From Thamnidium elegans (Eukaryota; Mucoromycota; Mucoromycetes; Mucorales; Mucoraceae), in the NCBI GenBank assembly GCA_025201345.1, contig JAIXMG010000035.1, forward strand, positions 248,001 through 312,000: 64,000 nucleotides of DNA, in the 5' to 3' direction. The notes below the pieces were generated by a model. It saw only the letters and a program-made list of their open reading frames with translations. It made no database searches and was not told the origin of the DNA. Position 1 is the stretch's first letter. Each line of letters opens with the position of its first letter. Made by a program: the position numbers and the translations under genes. Below, piece after piece: positions 22,272-32,419 of the stretch.

Positions 22272-24765
22272 TTAGTTATTGGCTTGAGGCATCTTAAACC
22301 CACCAAAAGCGTTTTGTAAACGTTGTAAATGAGGATGATCAGGTTGTCTTTGTTCACCACCATAGTAAGGTTGAGGAGGAAGAGGTTGTTGATAACTTGT
22401 ATATGCAATATCATCTAATAATTGTTTCTTATTTTGATGGTACAAGTGATATCCGGCTTGGCCGAATAATAACCTGGGAACATCAACAAGATAACCCATT
22501 GTTCCTTTAACACCGACTTCCTTCTCGGCTTGAATCCAGAAATTAATCTTACCAGTCTCTTCATCGAAATAACCGGCACAATAGTTTCTCATACCCATTA
22601 ACTTCTTATTGTTTCGCTAGTAAAAAAAAAAAAAAAAATTAAAAATGCAAAAATGCAAAAAAGAACTCAGGGGTTTCAAAAACCCAAAAAGAGAGAAACT
22701 TACTGTATTACCGTTAGGTGAACGTTTGAAAAGATTATACATGCGTTCTTCCGTATTACCATTAAACGTGATAAAAGAAGAATTTTGATTCAAAATTGTT
22801 AAAAGAGCTTGAGGTGGTGGTACGTTAACAATTGCACTAGAAATAATTTGAACCATAAAGTATGGATCTCCTTCTTCTTTTTCCTTCATATCTTTTGAGT
22901 ATAATTTTCCTGCACCACAACAATGCACCTACATAATGTTATTATCAGAAGTATGTATATATATATATATAAAGTAACTTACATCACCACCTAAGAATGA
23001 TATACGAATGGATCTGTCACGAGCATACATTTGTAATCTTTCAATAAAAGTCTTTCTTTCTACGTCGTGATTACCAGCAGTCCAATCTATATATATACTG
23101 ATAAGTACTTGTATATCTTTATAGTATTGAAAATACTTTACGATCATTCATATCATCCAATAACTCAGGATCACCATTCCACTTGTTCAATTGACCACCA
23201 ATGATATCACCTAATGCACCTGTTTTACCTGCAATAGTAGCTAAATTAAAACCAGCGGCACCATCCATTAAATTCTCAAATAATGTTAAACGAGGATAGA
23301 TAAGAGGTACACCAGTAAGCACCAATAAATGCTTTACGGTCTTGGGCATCATTGTCTGTAACAATTCAAAAATGGTATCATACGTAGCAGGTTTACAGAT
23401 ATCATGTTTCGTTCTTTCGCCACGGCAATCAATTGAAATAAAACCAATATCGGGACCAAGTGTGGAAATAAGATGGTTACAGGTTGTAAGTGAACCCCGA
23501 ATCATACCATGATTAGGCGCTAATTCAACAGTGGTATGTTGTTGGAATAAGTAATAAAATCTACAGGCGTTGGCAAATAATACTATAAAGTTTTTCTTCT
23601 TTTTTTAATACAGTAGATTAAAATGTTTATTTTAAAAAATTTACCTTGGAAACACTCGGCACGTTGCATTTCAGCTGGGTAAGAGCCATAGCCATCAATA
23701 ATATCCTATAAAAAAAAGTAAATATTAATACTACTGTACCTCCCCCCCCCTTTTTTTTTTGTATTAGCTTACATGATCATCCCACATATTCATTGAAGGA
23801 ATAGTAGCAAATGCTTTTGCAACAATAGGACAACCCTTAAATCTATTTTTTTTTTTTTTTTTAAAAAAAAAAATAGCATGTGTAAGTTACGTATATATAC
23901 ATGTGTGTGATTGTTGTACAAACCCAAAGTTTAAACAGTAATTTCCAAAATAAAATTCTTCAAAGCCATCAGTCATCTTTTGATCCATGGTCATAGCTAA
24001 ACGTTTAGCAGGATCCTTTTCATTAACCCAAGGTTTCATAAAATCTTCTTTAATTAAACGATCTTGATAGAGCTGATCACCTCCGCCCAAAAGTACGTGC
24101 AAAGGAAGTACGTCGTGACGATCCAAGACATCTTGCCAAAGAGGAGCAGTCTTCTCACCAAACTTATCTTTAATCTCTTGAGGTATATCAGAGAAGCCAT
24201 TACAAGAATAAAACATAAAACGCATCGATTCATAGTAAGCAGGTAAATGTAAACTAAATGAAGGCTCAGCCCAGTTCTTGTGAGGAGTAGAATAAGTAGC
24301 TACTTGACCAACATCAGTTAAATTAAGTCGAAGATCGTATCTCCAGAAATGATATTTGTTACGATAAGTATCAAGCTTTTCGGAGGGTGGTCTAACAATA
24401 GTATTGTCATGGTTGCCGTTCTTGGAAGTCAAGTGGACTTCGATTGGAGGAGCATAATTATCGGTAGAAACAATCAAGATAGAACCGCGCCATTGACGAG
24501 TAGTATAGTCAATATCGATGTATCTTAATAAGGGACCACAAATAACTTCCCCCGGTTGCTGCTGTTGTTGTTGTTGAGGTGGTGGTGGTGGTGCTTGGTT
24601 TTGTTGACCAGGATGAAAGTGATTTGAAAATGAGTTCCAACGTTCTCCAACGTTTAACTGATTGAAACTTTGAGTAAGATTGTTAAACGTGCCTTGTTCT
24701 TGTTGTTGAGGAGGAGGAGGGGGTTGACCGTAACCTTGATAGTTTGGTGGATTATTGTAACTCAT
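22272..24765 (-). CDS. PhoD-like metallophosphatase-domain protein
   Basis: Seven exons: 23924-24765, 23773-23842, 23645-23705, 23142-23582, 22983-23086, 22704-22928 and 22272-22616 (695 aa). The first ~75 residues are Pro/Gln-rich and probably disordered (PPPPPQQQ...). A beta-rich domain follows (PLLRYIDIDYTTRQWRGSIL), and then the phosphatase domain with HVLLGGGDQLYQDRL, MWDDHDIIDGYGSYP and HWTAGNHDVER. These hold the Asp, Asn and His metal ligands expected for PhoD-type (calcineurin-like) enzymes. Fungal members are large soluble proteins of unknown substrate. Splicing at 23842 restores the conserved WDDHD motif, which supports the model. The first donor (GTTTGT) is unusual. The C-terminus is Gln/Pro-rich. 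Confidence 0.85.
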
Positions 24766-25925
24766 TCTAGTTTTTTTTTTCTTTTTTTAAAAAAAAAAAA
24801 ATGAAAAAAGGACACTATTAACGATTACCGAATCTCTTTTTTTTTTTGTGGAGTTTTTATTCGCTTTTTTTTTTTTTTCTTGGCTTGGTACAACTTAGTT
24901 TCAACAAATCAGAATATGAGCCTCAGTGATACCAATTGAGTCTTAAAAAAATTAACCTTGTACAAAAAAGCTAACCTTTTTAACGTGGCTGGTGAGGTAT
25001 ACAGAAAAAGGAATCAACAGAATTACAAAACAAGTTATTTTGTATAGACGAATATTACTGCTAGTTTAGAAAGAGGGGGTGTATAGGTAACATGTCCTGT
25101 ATAATACCATCCCCTCCGTTTCGGTAAGTGTACACCTTTGTGATACGCATTATTACATTTATAAATACAAAAAAAAAACTATGTAACGACAGCAACGAAA
25201 AAAAGACTTTTGATGTAATTCTTTATTTTGCTAATTTACCTAGTATATTAAATCACAGCTAAAAAAAAAAAAAAACGTGAAAAAGGCTTGTCATAGTATC
25301 TGAGCTTTTAGTTTGTTAAATTTAGACTTTTTTTTTTCTTTTCTAGTTTTACTGTATGGGTGAAATAACAGTCCCCCCAATTAGGTATATCGAATGTACC
25401 TGCATGCACAAAAGCTTATAACGTTAACATATTTCAAACTAGTAGATTGTATAATACAATGTGGCTTCTGACGTAAATTACGGTCCAGAACTACTTTTTT
25501 TTTTAAAAAAAAAAAAGCGTGCTAGAAACCCCATTTCTTGCACTCTGGCGCCTTTGAAATTAAGGGAAGGGGGGGGGGGGTGTAATCAATAGACCCGCCC
25601 CCCCCCCCCCCATTCTGTTGAAAAAAATATATTTATCCTGAGAGTGAATAATAATAGGTCTTTTTAGAATTCTATCGTTGGTATTGAACAAGAGGGGGAT
25701 AAACGGAAAAAAGAAAATTTCAAGGTACAGCATAAACACTTTTTGTGTACAGTGGTACACAAGTGTAGACCATCAAACTGGTTTTCTTTTTATATACGAC
25801 TAGTATTGCAAACTCTAGTGACATGTATAATACCCAAGAAATGTATATTTAAAACATCGCGGATTACCCCCAGAGGGGGAAGTTAACAGTAAACTTTTTT
25901 GTCACTTTGAGAAAATTAAATGTCC
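24766..25925. other. Intergenic region, no gene seen
   Basis: Upstream region of the PhoD-like gene, AT-rich, with poly-A/T and two poly-G/poly-C runs at about 25569-25580 and 25598-25610. These runs face each other and could form a short hairpin. No convincing ORF. Confidence 0.5.
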
Positions 25926-26290
25926 GTAACCAAAAAAAAAAAATGTCACTATGCAATTTTAGTAAATGCTTTGATTGAAATCGAGAGACTTCCTAGACGA
26001 GTGTAAGATTGTAATTACAGAAGACCTTAACGTCAACTTCAACAAAGAGTCTCCAAAGAAGATCTCTTTAAATGATGTTTTAGAGAAATATTTTCTTAAT
26101 TCTGTTTTTTTTTTTCGTATTCCTTTTAGCTCAACTAAGAATAGAAGATTTATTGATAATATTTATACGAATTTCAATACTGAAGAATGTGGTTCAATTT
26201 TATAAGACCAGTTACCTAGATTTTTTTTAGGAGAGGGGCTAGGTGATGAGCTAGAATCAGAACTAGAGTCAGAAGATATTGTGCTGTTCT
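25926..26290 (+). pseudogene. Relic of an endonuclease/exonuclease/phosphatase (EEP) domain from a mobile element
   Basis: The plus-strand reading at 26014-26203 includes TEDLNVNFNKESPKKISLND and, after a poly-T interruption, STKNRRFIDNIYTNF. This looks like the GDxNxN...(T)xxxxFIDNIFTN pair of motifs in EEP endonucleases carried by LINEs and by helitron-like elements of early-diverging fungi. The expected Gly-Asp-Asn is damaged (EDLN), stops occur upstream (about 25970) and downstream (26203), and no reverse transcriptase or helicase is nearby. I treat it as a fragment. Which element family it came from is unknown. Confidence 0.45.
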
Positions 26291-27451
26291 CTAGGGGCCG
26301 CTAACCTCTAGTATCGCTATTTCTTGGAGAACAACAGGTATATGATTAATTGCAGATATTTCATTACCATAAGTCAAAATAAACTTCATTTGTTTTATAT
26401 ACTTTGTGAATCTACTTATATATCCCCACACACTTTGAACTGATATAAGTCCCATAGTAAAATTATACTTTGTTTTGATTATACTTTCTTAAAGGCTCGT
26501 CGTTGAATATTGCTTTTCATAATCTTTTTCCAAGCTTTACAACTATTTATCCGAAGCTGTATCAATGTGTATATATTCTCCACTCGGGCTTTGATAGATG
26601 TCTTCTTCGAAAAAGCGTCAGCTTTTTTTTTTTCCAGGTTATGCATTAGTAAACAGGAATACAAATAAAAAGGAATCAATACTCACTATATTTTGAGTGC
26701 CTTTATAATCCTTTTAGTCAGAGCCTTTATATCATCAACATCAGAAACGTTTCTGATTTCGTTCTTTTTTTTTACCTTTAAAATCTCTTTGAGGTTAAAG
26801 TTGGCAGGCTATAAAAGAAAAAAAAAAAAAAAAAAAAAGCTACGTTAACTGGGAGTAACATATTATCTCATATAAGTCTACTACATGTTTTTCTTTTGAA
26901 AGGTTCTGGACTAGACGTCCTATCTTTTTGTCATACTGTATTTCTTCTCAAAGAAATTATGCTTGTCTCCAAGGGCACGTCTTGTACAACAGTTTATATG
27001 TCACGGAAATTGATTCTTTTGTGCCAAGCACAGTCGGAGAAGCTGTTGAATTAATGATTGCATAATTATATATATAGGTGTAGACTTGAATAGTATTGCT
27101 GAAGTTAATGTGCTGAAATGGTCCATGTCGAGGATTGTTCGTTTCGTATAAATGCCGATATTGCCATAATATTTAGAAAATACCTTCCGGTAGAAAAATT
27201 GACTTAATATTGTCGAAATCAAATCAGTCAATACCAATAATAATTGAATTGTCCAATGTAATATATTTACTCACTGGCATTTATACGTTAGTTAATCATT
27301 TTTATATACGTATATTTAAACTATTCGCTTTTAACCACGTTATTTATAAGTTACTGTTTATTTTTGTTTTAACTTGAAACTTTATTAAGTGTATGTCTAA
27401 AAGGTTTAATTTGGGGAGTGTATGTAATATAAATCTAAGATATTTTAGCTC
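26291..27451. other. Gene-poor region, probable degraded element sequence
   Basis: Short coding-like stretches appear on both strands without a continuous frame: minus strand 26479-26679 (RVENIYTLIQLRINSCKAWK) and plus strand about 26905-27055 (VSKGTSCTTVYMSRKLILL). Neither is recognisable. They may be remains of the same mobile element as the EEP fragment. The right end is the 3' flank of the old yellow enzyme gene. Confidence 0.3.
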
Positions 27452-28549
27452 TTAGTTCTTGGTATCATAGAAAGGATAATCGGTATATCCAACAGCATCA
27501 TGGGTGTAGAAAGTGTTTCTATTGTACTTGTTGAGTTCCCAACCGTTACGAAGACGTTCAGGAAGATCAGGGTTGGCAATGAACGCACGACCAAAGGCAA
27601 TCAAATCACCCGTCTTTTCAGCAAGATCGATGGCTTCTTGAGTAGCATTGGAGAAACCACTAGCGGTAATGAAAGGACCCTTCCAGATTTGACGATAAGG
27701 GGCAAGCGTATCAACAGTATTTACGCTTTCACCTATCGTATCACCACGAGCTTCGACAAAATGAAGATAGGCTAATTGAGGATGGTTCTTTTGGATTTCA
27801 GAGGTTAAATAAGTCCATGTTTCAACAACAGTATCATCCTTCATATCTTGGAAAGCTCCGCCGGGAGAGAAACGAATAGCAGTTTTTTCGGCACCAATAG
27901 CTTCAACAACAGCATCAATAACCTCGCGAGCGAATCGAGTACGGTTTTCGATCGATCCGCCATAGATATCGGTACGCTTGTTACTGCTAGTGTTGATAAA
28001 CTGGTCGATAAGATAACCGTTTGCACCGTGGATCTCAACACCATCGAAACCAGCTTCGATGGCATTCTTGGCGGCACGAGCATATTGGTTGACAATATCC
28101 TTGATCTCTTCAATTTCAAGAGCGCGAGGAATTTCATGTTTGGTACCGGACAAGCTTGGAGCAGTGATAGCAATTGCAGAAGCAGAGACGATTTGTTCTT
28201 GGTTAGGGTTAAGGAACTTGGAACCAGCACGACCAATGTGCCAGAGTTGCAAGAAGATGGTACCCTTCTTTTCATGAACGGCAGAAGTAACCTTCTTCCA
28301 TCCTTCAATTTGTTCTTGGGTGTAGATACCGGGAGCTTGAGGGTAAGCACCGGCGAGACGGTCAATAAAGGTAGCTTCGGTAATCAAAAGACCACCTTCA
28401 GTAGCTCTTTGTTTGTAGTATTCAACAAGTAAATCGGTAGGAACGGCTTCAGTAGTAGCTCTGAAACGGGTCAAAGGAGCAAGAACAACACGGTGTTGAA
28501 GTGAGTTCTTACCAACTTTGATAGGGGAGAAAATAGCACGAGCACTCAT
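27452..28549 (-). CDS. Old yellow enzyme family NAD(P)H:flavin oxidoreductase
   Basis: A single exon of 365 aa. This FMN TIM-barrel enzyme has the substrate-binding pair His174/Asn177 in VEIHGANGYLIDQF, which is followed by the expected SNKRTDIYGGSIENRTRF and, near the C-terminus, DLIAFGRAFIANPDLPERL (phosphate-binding region). The N-terminal VVLAPLTRFRA is also typical. The length resembles classical bacterial/plant-type members (OPR, NEM reductase) rather than the 400-aa yeast OYEs. These enzymes reduce activated C=C bonds of enals, enones and nitro-olefins using NADPH. The substrate here is unknown. Codon use is more GC-rich than in most of the window, which also creates long open frames on the other strand. 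No introns. Confidence 0.95.
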   Translation of the reverse strand: MSARAIFSPIKVGKNSLQHRVVLAPLTRFRATTEAVPTDLLVEYYKQRATEGGLLITEATFIDRLAGAYPQAPGIYTQEQIEGWKKVTSAVHEKKGTIFLQLWHIGRAGSKFLNPNQEQIVSASAIAITAPSLSGTKHEIPRALEIEEIKDIVNQYARAAKNAIEAGFDGVEIHGANGYLIDQFINTSSNKRTDIYGGSIENRTRFAREVIDAVVEAIGAEKTAIRFSPGGAFQDMKDDTVVETWTYLTSEIQKNHPQLAYLHFVEARGDTIGESVNTVDTLAPYRQIWKGPFITASGFSNATQEAIDLAEKTGDLIAFGRAFIANPDLPERLRNGWELNKYNRNTFYTHDAVGYTDYPFYDTKN

Positions 28550-28625
28550 TTTTTAAGAAAAAAGAAATTTTTAATATTGAAAATAATAATTGTAATTAAA
28601 AAAAAAAAGATAGTGTCTTTTTTAT

Positions 28626-28656
<31 letters not shown>

Positions 28657-29363
28657 GCTGAATAATTCTATTGATTTAGAAATAGCTGAATAATCCAAAG
28701 AGGAGTTCATGCGGAAATTCAAAATAAATAAAACAAAAAAAAAATCCTAGAAAGTTCTACTACTTTTTTTCTTTAATATTACCCGTTCATAGATTGTATA
28801 CAGCACTAACTAGATTCTTTTTTTTTTTTTAAAAAAAAATAAAATAAATAATAATAGCATAAAATAATGTTATGCTCTTAATTGAATGTTTTTTTTTAAT
28901 AGTAACTTTTTTTTTAAATTCATTGGCGTTTGTTAATATCGAGATTTTTAAATCTCATATTAAAAAAAAAAAATTAACTCTTTCTAGAAAAAGGTCACAA
29001 AAAAAAAAAGAAATACTAACGGGAATCGTATGCACGGTTCAACGTTATGATACCGGAGTTTAAACTATGATAGCGTTAAAGACAGAAAAAGGTTATCTTA
29101 TTCGTAATAATTGCAAACAAATTTCTCATACTCTTTAAAGAAATCGAATTTTTGTTGTCTTTGTTATCTATTAAAAAGTCATCTGATGAGATAAAAAAAT
29201 ATAAGGTTGTGATGGATTATTCAGCACAGCTAACCCAAAGAAAAAATATATCCTTTCAGCATGTTATGAATTACTAAATGCTATTTAATTTTAAAGGGAC
29301 ACAAATTTAGGATTATTCCGACACACTGTAAAATATTCGAATTTTTATTCAAAAGATAACTAT
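28550..29363. other. Intergenic region, no gene seen
   Basis: AT-rich DNA with a run of T at 28630-28656 just upstream of the old yellow enzyme start and several poly-A/T tracts (28815-28840, 28962-28975). No supported ORF. Confidence 0.5.
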
Positions 29364-30034
29364 CTAAATTATTGTTTTAGGTTGACTTCTTAACTGAAGG
29401 ATAGTAAACTTCCACATATTGATCATGTTTAGAAAACAATGAAAGGACTCGGTTACGAAATATAACCATAGTCTGAATCCTAAAATATAAGCGACGGGAT
29501 AAATGATCGCTAACGTAGTTTCGAGGTTTCCTATCGAATCGATTGTATAGTAGTAATTGTATAAGTAATAGATGGGTCCCATAATGGCATAAATGCTATT
29601 GGAATTGTTGTAAACGTATATAAAGTTTAAAACGAGCGTAGGAACTATGGCGTTATCAAACACAGTTTTTGAAGTCGGGTATGTGTGACGAGGGGTACCA
29701 ATAGAGCGTAAAATAGCAAAGGGAATCATTGCTATTAACGAGAATATTATAATGTACAAGTATGAACATGGTTTTATATACATAGTATGAACATATATCG
29801 GTATTTCTTGGCCATACTCCCCTTCAGACAATTGTAAGTAAAAAACTAGGGCCAATGTATAAAAGAAGCCTATGCCTTGTAGTAAAAGTGATACACTCGC
29901 CTCTTTGTTATGATTGTCTTTAAGAAAAAAAGAATATTTTCTTTCCTAATAAATATATCAGTTTTATTTCATTTTCTATGTTCATATACGAATTTAGTTA
30001 CCTCTTCAGGAACTGTTAAAATACCACCGCTCAT
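29364..30034 (-). CDS. Orphan multi-pass membrane protein, 204 aa
   Basis: Two exons, 30002-30034 and 29364-29945. The join uses the acceptor ATTAG at 29946-29947; a nearer AG at 29918-29919 would break frame. The protein starts MSGGILTVPEEERKYSFFLK. It has about four hydrophobic segments: LLLQGIGFFYTLALVFYL, SYLYIIIFSLIAMIPFAIL, a Tyr-rich stretch (YAIMGPIYYLYNYYYTIDS) and LAIIYPVAYILGFRLWLYFV. I do not recognise the family. Tyr/Asn/Ile richness partly reflects the AT-rich DNA. A decayed sequence with a similar C-terminus lies directly upstream on the same strand, implying local duplication. Confidence 0.55.
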
Positions 30035-30222
30035 TTTTTTTTTTTAAAAAAAAAAAAGAAACGAAAAGAGAGAAAAAAAAAATATCCATGAACCTAGTTA
30101 TTTTGTATTCTTGTATCACTAACAAGTGCTCAGCCTCAATTATATCGAATCTGTAGTACGATAGTTGTAGGTAAAAAAAGCTGTAAGTCAAAGTATTCAA
30201 AATGTATTAAATAATCAAGTAG

Positions 30223-30629
30223 CTAAACAAGTATAGCATCATCTTGTTTTATTTGAAGGATAGCCAATTTCCACATGGTAATTGTATCTCGGTGGCTTCG
30301 ATAGCATCGCTTAACAAATGCAAACCAAAGTTTATAACATAATAGTAAAGCAAAAAAAGAAAGCAATAGTCATTAAATTCTCTATATCACTTCTTGCAAG
30401 CTCGAACGTATAATAGCGAAAATATAAATAATATAAGAAATAAACGTTGACATATTATAGCTGTAAAGAGCACTGAGAAAAATGTTAGCAAATACTGATT
30501 GCTTATTATCGATTTTGATAGATAAAGAACATATGAATTAGGGTAATTCTAATCACTGTAACCGCTTTCATCGATTCCCTTGTAAAGAGGTGATATAAAT
30601 ACACTTTTCGTATTTTTCAGATCTGACAT
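30223..30629 (-). pseudogene. Probable decayed paralogue of the adjacent membrane protein
   Basis: The minus-strand reading from about 30345 to the stop at 30223 is LWFAFVKRCYRSHRDTITMW then KLAILQIKQDDAILV. It parallels the end of the neighbouring gene (LWLYFVTESFHCFLNMINMW then KFTILQLRSQ) in spacing and residues. Upstream are a possible start (MSDLKNTKSVFISPLYKG at 30629) and hydrophobic pieces such as LTFFSVLFTAIICQRLFLIL, but stops and frameshifts separate them. I did not find introns that would repair the frame. It could instead be a very diverged live gene with unusual introns. Confidence 0.45.
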
Positions 30630-30806
30630 TATTTATTATTATAATTTTAAACCACGTAGTTTGGTACCTGTACCCCCTCCCCTCCTTTTTTTTTGCAATT
30701 GCATACCTGTATAAAATCTACTTGTAAAAAAATGTTGTCACTTGTATTTGTTTCGATATTGAAGGCTGAAAATAATTATTTATTATTAATTTTTTATGTA
30801 AGTTTT

Positions 30807-31642
30807 TCATACAACGTTATCTACACCTGAACCACCAAAGATTTTTGTACTTGCGTGAGGTTGATTTTTGATGCCAGCAATACCTTTTTTTTTTAAAAAA
30901 AAAAAAAGGTTAATATTTAGATTGACAGAAGTTGATATTCTTTTTTTTTTTTTTTTTTTTTTTTTACCATATGAAATAAATGTTAATAATAATGTAACTG
31001 CTGGAGCAACAAGTGAAGTGGTTTCGACAAGAGTCGATAAAAACATAATGATAGAGAAACTGTTATAAAAAATCGAGTTAGTATGCAGTTTGATTGTCAA
31101 ATAATTTACTTACACCAAGTACATGATACCACGGAAATACGAGTTTTCAAAACGAGCAATAAATCCATCACTACATTTTTTTTTTTTTTCGTCAGAATCA
31201 AAAAATGCGACACATATTTGATTTTACTTACAACTTTGGACTAGTAGGACAAAATTTCGTACATAACGGAACTTCAACAAAGAACAAAATAAAAGCAATT
31301 ACCCTAAAATAATAAAAAAAAAACAAAAAAGATAAGTAAAGGAACCAATTAGCAAAAAGGTTAACGTTTATAATACCATCCAATAGGTGAAAAAATAGGG
31401 TTACTTGGGAAGGCTATAACGCCAAGAGCAATAAGCACTAGAAGAGGGAGAGAGTTAACAACGTATATATAGTTAACAACATATTAGTTTTTCTTGTATA
31501 TTATTTACAGACGATCGAAATGACACCCAACCTATTTATGTAAACGTGTTAGTTGATAGTTATATTGAATATTAACGTTTAGTTTTTACCATTGAGCGTA
31601 GAGAGAAAAGTTACGTGATTTAAACTCGTCAAAAATACCCAT
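30807..31642 (-). CDS. TVP18: Golgi apparatus membrane protein TVP18
   Basis: Seven small exons: 31590-31642, 31509-31531, 31377-31437, 31232-31303, 31114-31170, 30968-31059 and 30807-30883 (144 aa). The start MGIFDEFKSRNFSLYAQW is nearly the family signature (xxxDEFKSRNFSxYGQW). It is followed by hydrophobic segments (LGVISIVLLIALGVIAF), the conserved FFVEVPLCTKFCPTSPK and FDGFIARFENSYFRGIMYL. TVP18 is a four-TM protein of Tlg2-positive Golgi/endosomal vesicles; its precise role is not settled. The last intron contains poly-A/T tracts, and its acceptor is an AAAAAAG, so that join is the least certain. Confidence 0.9.
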
Positions 31643-32419
31643 TTTTTGTTTAAAGAAAGTAAAAAGAAAAAAACCAAACAAAAAAAAACCAAAAAAAGAG
31701 GGGCACACAAACTTATTTACTTTTTGGGGGGGACAAAGAGCAAAAACTGAATCAGACCAATTAAAAAAAGGGTACCGAAATACACACATTATCCTTTCCT
31801 TAATGAAACTAGATTTGTACTCTTTATATTATTCACGTTTTTTTTTTTTTAATAAAGCTCATATGATTCGTGCAGTAAAAAGTTTTTCGCGTTTTATACG
31901 GAAAGAAGACTTGCATTGAGAAGTACACCCGAAAAAGGGTTCATATTTAAGTATCACGTGAAGCTCCTTATTTCGCTATCCAATAAGAAAAATGATGATA
32001 TTTCTTCTTTTCTTGCATAATTCACATCAAGTATGAAGTTCACCAATTAATTATGAGAAAAAAGTTAGAAATGAAATGAAAGATGTTTATACTATCAGGT
32101 ACGATTTATCCAGATCTCGATTGCTTATATATAGTGAAAAGAAAAAGAAAAAGAAAAAAAAAAGTGTTATCAAGTTATAACAATACTGAAGTAGATTATG
32201 CGATTATTTAATCGTTGTATGTAGACTGAAACAACCAACAAAGGAATGTTCTATTCCCCGCTTATTCGAAGGCGAAATAAGGAGGTTCTATCACGTGTTC
32301 GACGTCAGCGCTTTTTTCTCTTTTTTATAATTATTATTATTATTTATTTTTTTTGTCGCTTACAATTCTTTTTTGTAATAACAAAAAAAAAAAAAAAGTA
32401 TAAAAAAGAATAATAAAAT
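31643..32419. promoter_or_regulatory. Divergent promoter region between TVP18 and the SNT1-like gene
   Basis: A 777-bp gap between two head-to-head genes, without ORFs. It contains TCACGTG-type boxes near 31956 and 32290 and, next to the second, a GACGTCAG element (about 32299) resembling bZIP/CRE sites. Poly-T and poly-A tracts lie just upstream of the SNT1-like ATG. Factor binding is inference from motif shape only. Confidence 0.35.

Noticed and set aside
25565..25615. Facing poly-G and poly-C runs as a terminator or structured RNA
   Set aside because: A possible hairpin, but only homopolymers, with no gene or promoter context to give it a role.
27841..28432. Long overlapping ORFs on both strands inside the old yellow enzyme gene
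   Set aside because: They arise from the biased codon use of the single-exon enzyme gene and show no protein-family pattern.
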